This document shows positions 23,368 to 32,323 of a stretch of DNA of 64,000 bases, piece by piece. Every line of letters starts with the position of its first letter. The stretch's first letter is position 1. This DNA is from Rhodoferax sp. (lineage in GTDB: Bacteria; Pseudomonadota; Gammaproteobacteria; Burkholderiales; Burkholderiaceae_C): contig JAUSNJ010000086.1 in the NCBI GenBank assembly GCA_030645355.1, positions 1 to 64,000 of the forward strand, read 5' to 3'. Under the pieces are notes generated by a model that saw only the letters and a program-made list of their open reading frames with translations, did no database searches and had not been told where the DNA came from. Both the position numbers and the translations under genes were made by a program.

Positions 23368-26300
23368 TCAAAAAGAGGTGCCGCAGGCCTGTGCGGCGGT
23401 GGCCGGGTACGCGGCGGGATCCATCAAGGGCATCAGGGACGGCGACAGGACCTTGAGCAACTGCACCGGCAAGGCGCTGGTGAAATCGTAGTCGGCCGCT
23501 TGCGGGCCATACACATAGGCGGTGATGCTGCCAAAGTATTGCTCGGCGATATTGAAGACAAAGGTGGCCGAACGGCTCACCACGCGCGAATCCACCAGCT
23601 GACCTTGCCCGCCATAAACCTCAAAGCGGTGGTCCCCGGTGCCGGTCTTGCCGCCGACGGGCAAGACACTGCCGTCCGCGCGGGTGAACGCATTCTTGAC
23701 ACGCCGCGCGGTGCCCTCATCCACCACGTCGCGCACCGCACCCAGCACGGCCTGCGCCACCTCGGGCGCCAGAACCTGCTCGCTGGCCGCGTTCTGGTGT
23801 TGCAGCACGGTCTCATACGGTGTGGCAGACGCAAAATGCAGCGCGGTGATGCGCTCCGTGGGCTTGCGCTGGCCGCCATTGACCAAGACACCCATCAATT
23901 CCGCCAGGGCCGCCGGGCGATCGGCCGACGCGCCGAGCGCGGTGGCATACGAGGGCACCAGGGAGCCAAACGGGTAACCCATGCGCTTCCACTGGCGGTG
24001 AATTTCCAGAAAGCCCTCCACCTCCAGCAGGCTCAGGATGCGCTTGTCCTGCGCGTGCTTGAGGTTGGTGCCCAATAGCCACTGGTAGACGGCCTGGCGC
24101 TCGGCCGCGCTATCGGCCACCACCTGGGACAGGCTGGCGCCGGGATGGCTGCGCAGATAACCCACCACCCACAGCTCCAGCGGATGCACGCGGGCGATGT
24201 AGCCGCGGTCGGCCAACGGCATCTTGTCCGGCCCGTACTGCGTGTACAGCGATGCCACGCGTTCCGGGGGTGTCTCGCGCGCATCAGGCAAATTCTCTTT
24301 CAGGAAGCTGCCCCATTGCGCCAGCGACGCGTCGGGCGCAATGGTGCGGAAGATGCTGGCCAGGCGGGCCGGCGTGGGCCGCAGATTGTGCAGCAGCAGT
24401 TCCTGCGCCTGCTCTGGCGTCTTGCCCTGGTACTTGGTCACAAAGCGGTTGATGAATTCGCGCCCTTCGCGGTCGGCAAAGCGGCTCAGATATTCGGCGC
24501 GGCGCGGATCGCTGGTGTCTTGCAGCAAGGTGGCCGAAGACCCGGGCACCTGGAACATGTAGTGGTGCACGACATCACGCAACAGACGCACAAACACCAG
24601 GTTCACCGAGTGGCGCAAGCCTTCACGCACGCTCAAGGTCCGGCTGTTGTCCTCGCGCTTGAAGTTGCTGAAGGTGTGCATGCCGCCACCGGTGTAGAAG
24701 CTTTCCTCGGGGCTGGCGGAGTATTTGCGGTCCAGTGCGGCTTGCAACAGCGTAGTCATATCGGCGGACGGGTTGCTCCCCAGATAGTCCACCACCCAGC
24801 GCGAGAGCTTGTCCTTGGGGTCCAGCACCACCTTGTTACGCTCTGCGGCGTCCATGGCGCTGTAACGCTGGTGCAGGCCGGCCATGATGTCCAGATACGT
24901 CACCAGCGTGCGCAGCTTGGCGGTGGAGCCCAGGTCCAGCTTGGCACCGGCATTGATGTCCATGGGCTGGTCAAAGTTGTCGGTCTGCACCCGCAGGTAG
25001 TTGGTTTGCGCACCGCGCTCCAGCAAGGTGAAGCTGTAGACCACCTGGGCCGGGTCGCCGTTGCCGAGCATGCCCTTGCCCTGCAGGCCGGCCGCCTGGG
25101 CCACATCAGCCTCCCGCAGTTGCCGCAAGACCGCGGTCACCGCCTCCTGGGTCTGTCCATCCAGTGTGCTGGCCACGCCCAGGTCCAGGCGATCCAGGCT
25201 ATAGAAAGTGGGCACACCGAGCAGCCCCAACAACTGGCTGCGCATCGCCGTCGACGCCTTGCGCGTGACGAACGACGGCGCCGGGGGTGTGGGCGCGCGG
25301 CTGCCATCCGTGAGCCGCACCGCCAGCGCCACGTCGCGCAGGGCATCGGAAATCACGCCCTGGCTGGCCAGCACCCGCAGGTGGCTGTCGGTCAGGGCCT
25401 CCAGATCACTGTCGCGGTCGGCCAGGTAGTAGGACGGCCGCCGTTGTGCAATCACCAGGCTCAGCGCCTGCTTGTAGGCCAGGGCCTGTTCGGCCGTGGG
25501 CTGCGCCGCATTGGCTGCAGACTGCAACAAGGCGTTGACCTGGGTGAAATCCTGCCCATACCAGACCCACAGCCCATCGCCCATGCCATTGACCTCGCCA
25601 AAGCCGGGCCGTGCCGCCAGTGGCACGGTGTTGAGGTAATCGACGACCAGCTGGTGGCGCACGGCCGTGGTGTCCTGACCCGGCTGGTAGGCCCGTGCGG
25701 CGGCCGAGGCCATCTGGCGCAACTTGTCCTCCATGGAGGCAGTGCGTCCGTCGGGTGAGTGGCGGTATTTCTCGATCTGCGTGGCCAGGGTGCTGCCTCC
25801 TGGCGTGCGCCCATCCGAGCCAAAGACCTGGGAGGCATGTTCGAACAGGGCCCTGCCCAGGCGTGTCCACTCCACCGCCGGGTTGCGCAGCGGATAGCGC
25901 GGGTCCAGCAGTTCCCGGTTCTCGACAAACAGCAGACTATTGACCAGCAGCGATGGGACCTGTGCAAAACCGGGGTAGATGCGTTCCGGGAAGCGCGCCG
26001 CAAACAATGGCTGCTTGCGGCAGTCCAGCACCGACAAACCCATCTGCGTTTTTTCGCGGTACGGCGCGAACAGGCCCTGGTCAATGCCTTCCACCAAGGC
26101 CGGTGTCATGCGGGCCTGGCTGGTGATCTGGAATTCCCTGGATTGCAACCGATCCAAAAAGTCCGGCAATCGGGAATAGCCCAGGCGCTGGTCATAGGGT
26201 CCGTCCACGGGGTAGCGCACGGCCGTTGCGGGCGCTGCGCCGGGCTGCACCACAAACCCCATACGCCCCGCCCATTCGGAAAGATACTTGGCCTGCCACT

Positions 26301-26595
26301 GCGATGTGCGCATTTCGTGCCACGCCAGCTGCGCCACCGCCACCAGCAAGGCCAGCAGCACCATGAGCACAAAGGTGACGATGGCACGCCGCACGGTAAA
26401 CGGCGCCTTGGTCAGCGCAGGGCCCGCGCTGGCCCCACTGGCCCGGGGCGGCATGGGTGCCGATGCCTGCGACGGCATGCGCTGCGGTGCCTGCGGGTGC
26501 TTGCGCAAGCCCACCGCTGCCGCAGCCCTGCGGCCCATCGAGCGCACTGCGTGCAGATAGGTGTTGGGTTGGCGCCCTGGGGTTCTTCTACTCAT
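23368..26595 (-). CDS. class A penicillin-binding protein (transglycosylase/transpeptidase)
   Basis: A 1075-aa inner-membrane protein with one anchor at about residues 70-92. The GT51 glycosyltransferase region has VENREL (Glu225) and GGSTLATQIEKYRHSP (from 267). The transpeptidase region has GSTAK (Ser557 nucleophile), the SVN motif in RHSVNLVF, and GGKTGTGD near residue 980. It is longer than E. coli PBP1a/1b, with a large insert between the SVN and KTG motifs. The start overlaps the cobQ stop (ATGA) and the stop lies 26 bases before cobT, so it is embedded in the cobalamin operon. Why a cell-wall enzyme sits there is unclear. Confidence 0.9.
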   Translation of the reverse strand: MSRRTPGRQPNTYLHAVRSMGRRAAAAVGLRKHPQAPQRMPSQASAPMPPRASGASAGPALTKAPFTVRRAIVTFVLMVLLALLVAVAQLAWHEMRTSQWQAKYLSEWAGRMGFVVQPGAAPATAVRYPVDGPYDQRLGYSRLPDFLDRLQSREFQITSQARMTPALVEGIDQGLFAPYREKTQMGLSVLDCRKQPLFAARFPERIYPGFAQVPSLLVNSLLFVENRELLDPRYPLRNPAVEWTRLGRALFEHASQVFGSDGRTPGGSTLATQIEKYRHSPDGRTASMEDKLRQMASAAARAYQPGQDTTAVRHQLVVDYLNTVPLAARPGFGEVNGMGDGLWVWYGQDFTQVNALLQSAANAAQPTAEQALAYKQALSLVIAQRRPSYYLADRDSDLEALTDSHLRVLASQGVISDALRDVALAVRLTDGSRAPTPPAPSFVTRKASTAMRSQLLGLLGVPTFYSLDRLDLGVASTLDGQTQEAVTAVLRQLREADVAQAAGLQGKGMLGNGDPAQVVYSFTLLERGAQTNYLRVQTDNFDQPMDINAGAKLDLGSTAKLRTLVTYLDIMAGLHQRYSAMDAAERNKVVLDPKDKLSRWVVDYLGSNPSADMTTLLQAALDRKYSASPEESFYTGGGMHTFSNFKREDNSRTLSVREGLRHSVNLVFVRLLRDVVHHYMFQVPGSSATLLQDTSDPRRAEYLSRFADREGREFINRFVTKYQGKTPEQAQELLLHNLRPTPARLASIFRTIAPDASLAQWGSFLKENLPDARETPPERVASLYTQYGPDKMPLADRGYIARVHPLELWVVGYLRSHPGASLSQVVADSAAERQAVYQWLLGTNLKHAQDKRILSLLEVEGFLEIHRQWKRMGYPFGSLVPSYATALGASADRPAALAELMGVLVNGGQRKPTERITALHFASATPYETVLQHQNAASEQVLAPEVAQAVLGAVRDVVDEGTARRVKNAFTRADGSVLPVGGKTGTGDHRFEVYGGQGQLVDSRVVSRSATFVFNIAEQYFGSITAYVYGPQAADYDFTSALPVQLLKVLSPSLMPLMDPAAYPATAAQACGTSF

Positions 26596-28178
26596 AGAGG
26601 GGCAATGAGGCGCTCCAGCACCTGGGGTGCAAAGTGTTGTTCGATGTAATCCGCCAGACCATCAAAAACGGTGTCCAAGGTGGGCACCGGTCCGTTGAGC
26701 TTAGTGCCAAACAGCGCCTGCAACACCTGCGCATCCTCAAACAGGCCGTGCAAATACACGCCCAGCACATTGCCCGTTGCGTTTTGCCAACCCAGGCCAT
26801 CCGGCAGCACGGCCAGCGCCACATCACCCGCTGCCGCCATGGCCACATGCTGCTGCGTTTGCCCATGGTGAATCTCGTAGCCAGCGACAGTGACGCCCGC
26901 AAGCGCCGCCCAAGGTGACGGCGTACCAGCACCCAAGCCGGAGTACAAGTCAGCGGCGAAGCGCGTCTCGGTATGCCGCACCGTCTTATCCTCTGCAAAC
27001 ACCGTCACCAGCGGCAACAACCCCAATCCGGGTGCGTTGCCGTCAATGCCATGGGTATCAATCAACGCCTCACCCAGCATCTGCAAGCCGCCGCACACCC
27101 CCAGCACCGCCCCACCCCGCCCCGCATGCGCCGCCACCGCCGCGTCCAGGCCCTGCGTGCGCAGCCAGGCCAGGTCACCCGTGGTGTGCTTGGAGCCCGG
27201 CAGGATGATCCAGTCCGTGGGCTGGAGCGCCGCCAACTCGCTGGGGCTGCGCACCCACTGCAGCCGCAACCCGGGAATATTCTTCAGCGGCTGGAATTCA
27301 TCCAGGTTGCTGATGCGCGGATAGGCGATCACCGCCACCGTCATGTTCACCGCGCCCTTGGCCACGCTGCGGTCATCAAACACGCCATCCTCTTCGGGCA
27401 AACCATGGTGCCACCACATCGGCAGCGTGGCCACCGTGGGAATGCCGGTCAGATCCTGCAGCATCTGCGGCGCCGGTGCCAGCAGCGACGCATCGCCCCG
27501 GAACTTGTTGAGGACATAGCCCTTGATCAGCGCGCGCTCGTTCTCGGGCAGCAGCGCCCAGGTGCCATACAGATGCGCAAACGCGCCACCGCGGTCGATG
27601 TCGGTCACCAGCAGGCAGGCCGCGTTGCAGTGCAAGGCCACGCGCATGTTGACGATATCGCTGCTGGAGAGGTTGATTTCGGCCGGTGAGCCAGCGCCTT
27701 CAATGACCACCACGTCGTTTTCTGCGCGCAAGGCGTCCAGCGCCGCAGCAATCTGCGGCCAGACCCTGAGGCTGCGCCCGCGCCACGGCAGATCGGTGAG
27801 CTCAGCGCTCACCTGCCCCATCAGCACCACCTGGCTGTGCGTGTCGCGCTCGGGCTTGAGCAGCAGAGGGTTCATGCGCACATCAGGAATCGCGTTCGCC
27901 GCGAGCGCCTGAAAGTATTGGGCAGAGCCGATTTCGCCACCCGAGACACAGTTTCCCGCCGGGCCGCCCCAAGGGAAGTCAGACCACACTGGGGGCAGCG
28001 ACCCGCGCAGCGGTGGAGCGTGGGGGCCAACGACCCTTGCGTTGTTGCTCATGTTCTGAGCCTTGAACGGCGCGACCTTCAGGCCCTGGCGGGCGTAGTG
28101 GCGGCACAGGGCCGTGGTCAGCCAGCTTTTGCCGGCACCGCTGGTAGTGCCCAGCACCATCACACATTGGGCCGTCAT
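26592..28178 (-). CDS. cobQ: adenosylcobyric acid synthase (glutamine-hydrolysing) with repeat insertion
   Basis: A 528-aa enzyme amidating adenosylcobyrinic acid a,c-diamide. An ATP-binding DTBS-like half has GTTSGAGKSWLTTAL and FKAQNMSNNARVV; the glutamine amidotransferase half has GVCGGLQMLGEAL with the nucleophile Cys and the late HGLFED. Residues 51-79 are foreign to the family: they are encoded by an R2 repeat (27942-28028) that adds 29 in-frame residues between ARVV and GGEIGSAQ, close to the active site. Whether the enzyme still works is unknown. It overlaps cobD upstream and the PBP gene downstream by ATGA. Confidence 0.9.
   Translation of the reverse strand: MTAQCVMVLGTTSGAGKSWLTTALCRHYARQGLKVAPFKAQNMSNNARVVGPHAPPLRGSLPPVWSDFPWGGPAGNCVSGGEIGSAQYFQALAANAIPDVRMNPLLLKPERDTHSQVVLMGQVSAELTDLPWRGRSLRVWPQIAAALDALRAENDVVVIEGAGSPAEINLSSSDIVNMRVALHCNAACLLVTDIDRGGAFAHLYGTWALLPENERALIKGYVLNKFRGDASLLAPAPQMLQDLTGIPTVATLPMWWHHGLPEEDGVFDDRSVAKGAVNMTVAVIAYPRISNLDEFQPLKNIPGLRLQWVRSPSELAALQPTDWIILPGSKHTTGDLAWLRTQGLDAAVAAHAGRGGAVLGVCGGLQMLGEALIDTHGIDGNAPGLGLLPLVTVFAEDKTVRHTETRFAADLYSGLGAGTPSPWAALAGVTVAGYEIHHGQTQQHVAMAAAGDVALAVLPDGLGWQNATGNVLGVYLHGLFEDAQVLQALFGTKLNGPVPTLDTVFDGLADYIEQHFAPQVLERLIAPL
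27942..28028 (-). repeat. R2 repeat inserted in frame in cobQ
   Basis: 87 bases carrying CCCCCACGCTCC, then the conserved loop TTGGGGCGGCCCGGC, as in the copies at 40531-40631 and 53305-53390. It has the same orientation as the gene. The stem around the loop is only partly preserved (TTCCC/GGGAA), and the second hairpin is degraded compared with the intergenic copies. Confidence 0.85.
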
Positions 28179-29230
28179 GTTTGGACCTCCATGGAACTGT
28201 AGTCAGGGGTGGCGGCGGCCTGCCGCAAGGCCGCCCGCAGCGCATCCTGCGCCACCGGCGGCTGCACGCTCAGGCGGGCATGGCCCGGCAGGCCGAAGGA
28301 CGCCGTGTCGCGCAGCTTGACGCCCGCCGCGCGCAGGCGGTTCAGCTCTGCGACCCACAGGGCATCGCCCATGCCCAGGCTGTTGGGCCGTTGCGCGGGC
28401 TGGGCACAGAAGAAATTTGCATCGCTGTGCAGGCAGGTCCAGCCCATGTCCTGCAGCATGGCGATCTGCATGGCTTTCCAGCGGCGCAGCGTGTGCAGGC
28501 TCTCGGCCAGCCAGGCCTGTGCGTCCGCCTGCACCCAGGCCTCCAGCAACGCCACGCCATGCGCGCCCATCGGCCACGAGGGGGCCAGCGCGTCCAGCGC
28601 CAGGGCATCCGCCTCTGCGCCGACCGGGGCGATGGCATAGGCCGCGCGCACGCCGGTCAAGCCCAGGGCCTTGTTGGGTGAAAACAATTGCCAGACCTGC
28701 GCGCGCTGGTCGTCGGTGAACGACACCGCACCGTTCAGGCGCAGGGGCTCGTAGGCACTGTCCAGCACCACCACGGCGTGCGGGGGCAGTTCTGGCAGGG
28801 GCGCGGCAATGCCCAAAGGGCTGGACGGCTCGCAGCACCACACCAGCTTGGCCAGCGCGGCTTGCGTGGTGATTCCCAAGCCCCAGGCCCTCGCGGCCTG
28901 CGCATAGTCACCAAAGGCGTGGGGCGGGATAAACACGGTGTGATCGGACTTGCGGCGCCCCTGCTGGCCCGTCCACGCCGTGATGCGGCAGATGAACTCA
29001 CTGGCGCTGCCGGCCAGCACAACGCGCGCGCCGTCCACGCCATGGAAATCTGCCAGGCGCTCGCGCAGGTCGGTGTAACCGGGGTCGGGGTAGCGCGTGG
29101 CGTCGGCCTGTTGCACGGCCGCCAGCGCCACAGGACATGGGCCACAGGCGTTGCTGTTGGTTGAAAAGTCAAAGCGCGGCGCGCCCTGGGCGTCAACGCC
29201 GCCATGGATGCGAACAAAACTACTGGACAT
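28175..29230 (-). CDS. cobD: threonine-phosphate decarboxylase-like PLP enzyme
   Basis: A 351-aa fold-type I PLP protein related to histidinol-phosphate aminotransferase. Key phrases are DFSTNSNACGPCP, the RYPDP turn, VVVLDSAYEPLRL with the PLP-binding Asp, and the lysine in FSPNKALGLTGVRAAY. In cobalamin clusters this family makes (R)-1-amino-2-propanol phosphate from threonine phosphate, used by CbiB next door. Some bacteria call it CobC; I use the Salmonella name. It overlaps cbiB by 11 bases and cobQ by 4. Confidence 0.85.
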   Translation of the reverse strand: MSSSFVRIHGGVDAQGAPRFDFSTNSNACGPCPVALAAVQQADATRYPDPGYTDLRERLADFHGVDGARVVLAGSASEFICRITAWTGQQGRRKSDHTVFIPPHAFGDYAQAARAWGLGITTQAALAKLVWCCEPSSPLGIAAPLPELPPHAVVVLDSAYEPLRLNGAVSFTDDQRAQVWQLFSPNKALGLTGVRAAYAIAPVGAEADALALDALAPSWPMGAHGVALLEAWVQADAQAWLAESLHTLRRWKAMQIAMLQDMGWTCLHSDANFFCAQPAQRPNSLGMGDALWVAELNRLRAAGVKLRDTASFGLPGHARLSVQPPVAQDALRAALRQAAATPDYSSMEVQT

Positions 29231-30278
29231 GGTGAATCAAGAACACTATCAAAATAATAGCTGGATAAGCAATCAACACGAGGGCTAGCAGGCTATTTTG
29301 TGCACGTCTTATGGCTGCGGCCGTGTCGGTGGGCTGCGGCTGGCAGCCGCTGGCGTTGAGCGCATAGACCCCCGGCTTGTGCAAGGCCAGCCCCAGGGCC
29401 AGGGCCATGGCCGCCATGGGCCAGCCACTGTTAGGCGACGGCGTGCGCGCGGCCTCGCGGCGCAGCTGGCGCCAGCGCTGCGGCGCCAGCGCCAGAAGCA
29501 AAAGTCCCGTGATGCGGGCCGGCAGCCAACACAGCACGTCGTCCGCGCGTGCTGCCCACTTGCCCGCCCACTCCCAGTTCTGCCCCTGGTAGACCCCGCG
29601 GTAGCCCCACATGGCATCCGCCGTATTGGCAAAGCGAAACAGCGCCGCGCCGGGCAGGCCCAGCAGCACAAACCAGAACAGCGGCGCGACGACCGAGTCG
29701 CTGAAGTTTTCGGCCAGGGTCTCGATGACGCTCTCGCGCACCTGGGTTTCGGTCAAGGCGGCTACGTCACGGCTAACCAGCCAGCGAAGGCGCTCGCGGC
29801 CGCTGGCGAGTGAGCCTCCGTGCGCCGGTCGCAGTGCGCGCTCCACAGCCAGCACTTCGCTGCACAGCAGCGCCCAGGACAGCAGGGGCTTGAGCAGCAG
29901 GCCCAGCAGCAGCGCCGCCAGAACGCCAGCGCCTATCTGTGCCCAAGCGCCCTGTCCCAGCTCCAGCGGCACCGCCGCCGCCAGCAAAACCTGTTGCAGG
30001 GTGCATGACACTATCAAAACAATAGCTGCACCACCAATCCACACGAGGGCTCCCAGCCAGAATGCCTTGTAGTCCGGGGCCACAGACGCGCTATGGCGCG
30101 TGCGCGCCTGCACCCAACGCCCGCCCCAGCCCAGGTAGTGGCCCATCCACACGACGGGGTGCCAGCGCACAGGCGGTTCGCCCAGCCAGCGGTCCACCGC
30201 CAGCGCCACCAGCACGGCGGCGCCCAGCAGCCATGCGGGCAGCGTCGAATAGCCCAGCCAGACCAGGTTTGGGAGCAT
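29220..30278 (-). CDS. cbiB: adenosylcobinamide-phosphate synthase, membrane protein
   Basis: A 352-aa multi-pass membrane protein attaching the aminopropanol arm to cobyric acid. Family marks include DRWLGEPPVRWHPVVWMG, ETLAENFSDSVVAPLFW and ANTADAMWGYR. I start at the ATG at 30278, because the longer frame only covers the bioB end. It contains two R3 repeats: one encodes ALVWIGGAAIVLIV in an early membrane helix, the other ALVLIAYPAIILIV at the very C-terminus. Both are read in the same frame, so repeat DNA supplies membrane-helix sequence twice in one protein. Confidence 0.9.
   Translation of the reverse strand: MLPNLVWLGYSTLPAWLLGAAVLVALAVDRWLGEPPVRWHPVVWMGHYLGWGGRWVQARTRHSASVAPDYKAFWLGALVWIGGAAIVLIVSCTLQQVLLAAAVPLELGQGAWAQIGAGVLAALLLGLLLKPLLSWALLCSEVLAVERALRPAHGGSLASGRERLRWLVSRDVAALTETQVRESVIETLAENFSDSVVAPLFWFVLLGLPGAALFRFANTADAMWGYRGVYQGQNWEWAGKWAARADDVLCWLPARITGLLLLALAPQRWRQLRREAARTPSPNSGWPMAAMALALGLALHKPGVYALNASGCQPQPTDTAAAIRRAQNSLLALVLIAYPAIILIVFLIHHVQ
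29246..29294 (-). repeat. R3 repeat at the 3' end of cbiB
   Basis: A 49-bp element reading CTATCAAAATAATAGCTG on the plus strand and ending in CGAGGGCTAGCAGG. One of two copies in this gene. It encodes the last hydrophobic helix of CbiB. Confidence 0.75.
30011..30059 (-). repeat. R3 repeat inside cbiB (second copy)
   Basis: A 49-bp element with CTATCAAAACAATAGCTGC and CACGAGGGCTCCCAGCC at its ends. It is read in the same frame as the copy at 29246-29294 and adds a hydrophobic stretch to CbiB. Confidence 0.75.
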
Positions 30279-30304
30279 GCCGTTCACTTCACCGTTGCGC
30301 GCAA

Positions 30305-31333
30305 TCAGTCCCGGGGCTTGGGATGGCCGGTCTTCAGGCCCAGACGCGCCAGCAGCTCCATGTCGGTATTGCCCTGAGGATTGGGCGTGGTCAACAGCTT
30401 GTCGCCATAGAAGATGGAGTTGGCACCGGCGACAAAGCACAGGGCCTGCACCGCATCGCTCATGCTCTGGCGACCGGCCGACAGGCGCACACGCGCCTTG
30501 GGCATGGTGATGCGGGCCACGGCGATGGTGCGCACAAATTCCAGCGGGTCCAGATCGGGTTGGTCGGCCAGCGGCGTGCCGGCCACCTTGACCAGGTGGT
30601 TGATGGGCACGGACTCGGGGTATGGCGCCAGGTTTGCCAGCTCGGCAATCAGGCCGGCGCGCTGCAGGCGCGACTCACCCATGCCGACGATGCCGCCGCA
30701 GCACACGCTGACACCCGCGTTGCGCACGCGCGTCAACGTATCCAGACGGTCCTGGTAGTCGCGGGTGGTGATGATGTCACCGTAGAAATCGGGCGCGCTG
30801 TCCAGGTTGTGGTTGTAGTAGTCCAGGCCGGCGTCGCGCAGGGTCTCGGCATGGCCTTCGCCCAGCATGCCCAGCGTGGCGCAGGATTCCAGCCCGGTGG
30901 CCTTGACGGCCTTCACCAGTTCGGCCACAGCCTCCACATCGCGGTCCTTGGGTGCGCGCCAGGCCGCGCCCATGCAAAAGCGGGTGGCGCCTGCGGCCTT
31001 GGCGGCCAGCGCGGCGTCGCGCACCGCGTCCACGCCCATCAGCTTGCCGGCCTCGACGCCGGTGTCAAAGTGCACGCTCTGTGGGCAGTAGCCGCAGTCC
31101 TCCGGGCAGCCGCCGGTCTTGACCGACAGCAGCGTGGCCAGCTCCACCAGATTGGGGTCGAAGTGGGCGCGGTGCACGGTCTGGGCCTGGAACATCAGGT
31201 CGTTGAACGGAAGTTCCAGCAGGGCCTGGATCTCGGCCACGGTCCAGACGCGCTGGTCCACCTTGGGGCGGGCCACCGGGGTCTTGTGCGGGGCGTGGAA
31301 AGTCACGGGATGGGTGGTGGTCTCTGGGGTCAT
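30305..31333 (-). CDS. bioB: biotin synthase
   Basis: A 342-aa radical-SAM enzyme inserting sulfur into dethiobiotin. The cluster motif is C-x3-C-x2-C within [13 protein letters not shown], followed by the usual [14 protein letters not shown] and [11 protein letters not shown] phrases. The ribosome site GGAG lies upstream of the ATG. It lies between cobO (33-base gap) and cbiB (26-base gap) on the same strand, well inside the cobalamin run, rather than beside other biotin genes. It may therefore be co-expressed with B12 functions unless it has its own promoter. Confidence 0.95.
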   Translation of the reverse strand: MTPETTTHPVTFHAPHKTPVARPKVDQRVWTVAEIQALLELPFNDLMFQAQTVHRAHFDPNLVELATLLSVKTGGCPEDCGYCPQSVHFDTGVEAGKLMGVDAVRDAALAAKAAGATRFCMGAAWRAPKDRDVEAVAELVKAVKATGLESCATLGMLGEGHAETLRDAGLDYYNHNLDSAPDFYGDIITTRDYQDRLDTLTRVRNAGVSVCCGGIVGMGESRLQRAGLIAELANLAPYPESVPINHLVKVAGTPLADQPDLDPLEFVRTIAVARITMPKARVRLSAGRQSMSDAVQALCFVAGANSIFYGDKLLTTPNPQGNTDMELLARLGLKTGHPKPRD

Positions 31334-31366
31334 GGTTTTTTCTCCAACGCAAGATTTTTGTCTGAT

Positions 31367-31936
31367 TCAGTCTTCAATGCCGCGCTGGGCCGGTATGCCG
31401 GCCTTGAACGCGTGTTTGACCATTTGCATCTCGGTCACGGTGTCAGCCAGCGCGATGATCTCCGGTGGGCAGCGCCGCCCGGTCAGCACCACGTGCACAT
31501 GGCTGGGGCGCACTGTAAGCGTTTCCAGCACCTCAATCAGCGGCAGCCAGCCGTAGATCAGCGGGTAGGTAATCTCGTCCAGCGTGACCATGAAGTAGTC
31601 ACCGCTGAGGATGGCCACTTTGGCTTTTTGCCAACCGTCGCGGGCCAGTTGGGCACTGTGTTCGAGATCCTGGCTTTTCCAGCTGAAGCCGTCGCCCAGT
31701 CCTTCGATCGGAATCCCGATCTGCTCGAACATGCGGTGCTCGCCAAAGCGGGCACTGGGCACCTTCATGAACTGGAATATCTTGACCGCCTTGCCGCGGC
31801 CGTGGGCACGCAGGGCCAGGCCAAAGGCGGCGGTGCTTTTGCCCTTGCCGTCGCCGGTGTTGACGATGACGATGCCGCGGCGTTCGCCCTCGGCTTTGTC
31901 ATACGGTTTTTCGGTTGGTGGGGTTTCTATTTGCAC
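31367..31936 (-). CDS. cobO: corrinoid adenosyltransferase (cob(I)yrinic acid a,c-diamide type)
   Basis: A 189-aa ATP:corrinoid adenosyltransferase of the CobO/BtuR type. The P-loop is GDGKGKST at about residues 28-35, followed by QFMKVPSARFGEH, LDEITYPLIYGWL and VLTGRRCPPEIIALAD, all characteristic. It makes the adenosyl-corrinoid form needed by CobQ, CbiB and CobU. It is preceded by a 387-base gap holding two R1 elements, which could separate its expression from btuD. Confidence 0.95.
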   Translation of the reverse strand: MQIETPPTEKPYDKAEGERRGIVIVNTGDGKGKSTAAFGLALRAHGRGKAVKIFQFMKVPSARFGEHRMFEQIGIPIEGLGDGFSWKSQDLEHSAQLARDGWQKAKVAILSGDYFMVTLDEITYPLIYGWLPLIEVLETLTVRPSHVHVVLTGRRCPPEIIALADTVTEMQMVKHAFKAGIPAQRGIED

Positions 31937-31987
31937 GGCTTTTCTTTCAGCTGGAAGTGGATGCGGTAGAGGGTTTAGGGGCGCTCC

Positions 31988-32086
31988 GAGGAGACCGGTG
32001 CGGGTGTTCTGCTCCGTGTCCCCCGCGACGGCCGAGGGCCGTCAGCTCCTCCTTGACCTGCGCAGAACACCCACACCGGCCTCCTC
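31988..32086 (-). repeat. R1 variable-stem hairpin element (btuD-cobO gap, copy c)
   Basis: Arms 31988-32012 and 32062-32086 are inverted copies, 25 bp, with two non-Watson-Crick positions that become G-U pairs on the minus strand. The loop contains TCAAGGAGGAGC, an inner hairpin GACGGC...GCCGTC, and GCGGGGGACACGG. The core is shared with the copies in cobU and beside prpE. Confidence 0.85.
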
Positions 32087-32158
32087 TGCGAGTAACGGGC
32101 ACGCGTAACAGACACACGGACACACAGCGCCACTGTTGGCTGACTACACCGCTGACCA

Positions 32159-32263
32159 GAGCGGGATGGCGTGGTGCTTGGCTACGCGGCATCAAGGAGG
32201 AGCAGACGGCCCTAGGCCGTCGCGGGGGATAGCCGCGTAGCCAAGTGCCATGCCAGCCCGCTC
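32159..32263 (+). repeat. R1 variable-stem hairpin element (btuD-cobO gap, copy d)
   Basis: The inner arms 32168-32189 and 32233-32254 pair fully on the plus strand with three G-U pairs; further outer complementarity reaches 32159 and 32263. The core ATCAAGGAGGAGC, an inner hairpin GACGGCC...GGCCGTC and CGGGGGA match the other copies. It is opposite in orientation to copy c. The 31937-32323 gap holds these two elements and no gene. Confidence 0.8.
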
Positions 32264-32323
32264 CCGCCAACCAGGCAGCGCATCCGGTGTCCGGTATGCG
32301 GTTTGCCCTCTCCAAGGAACTAA

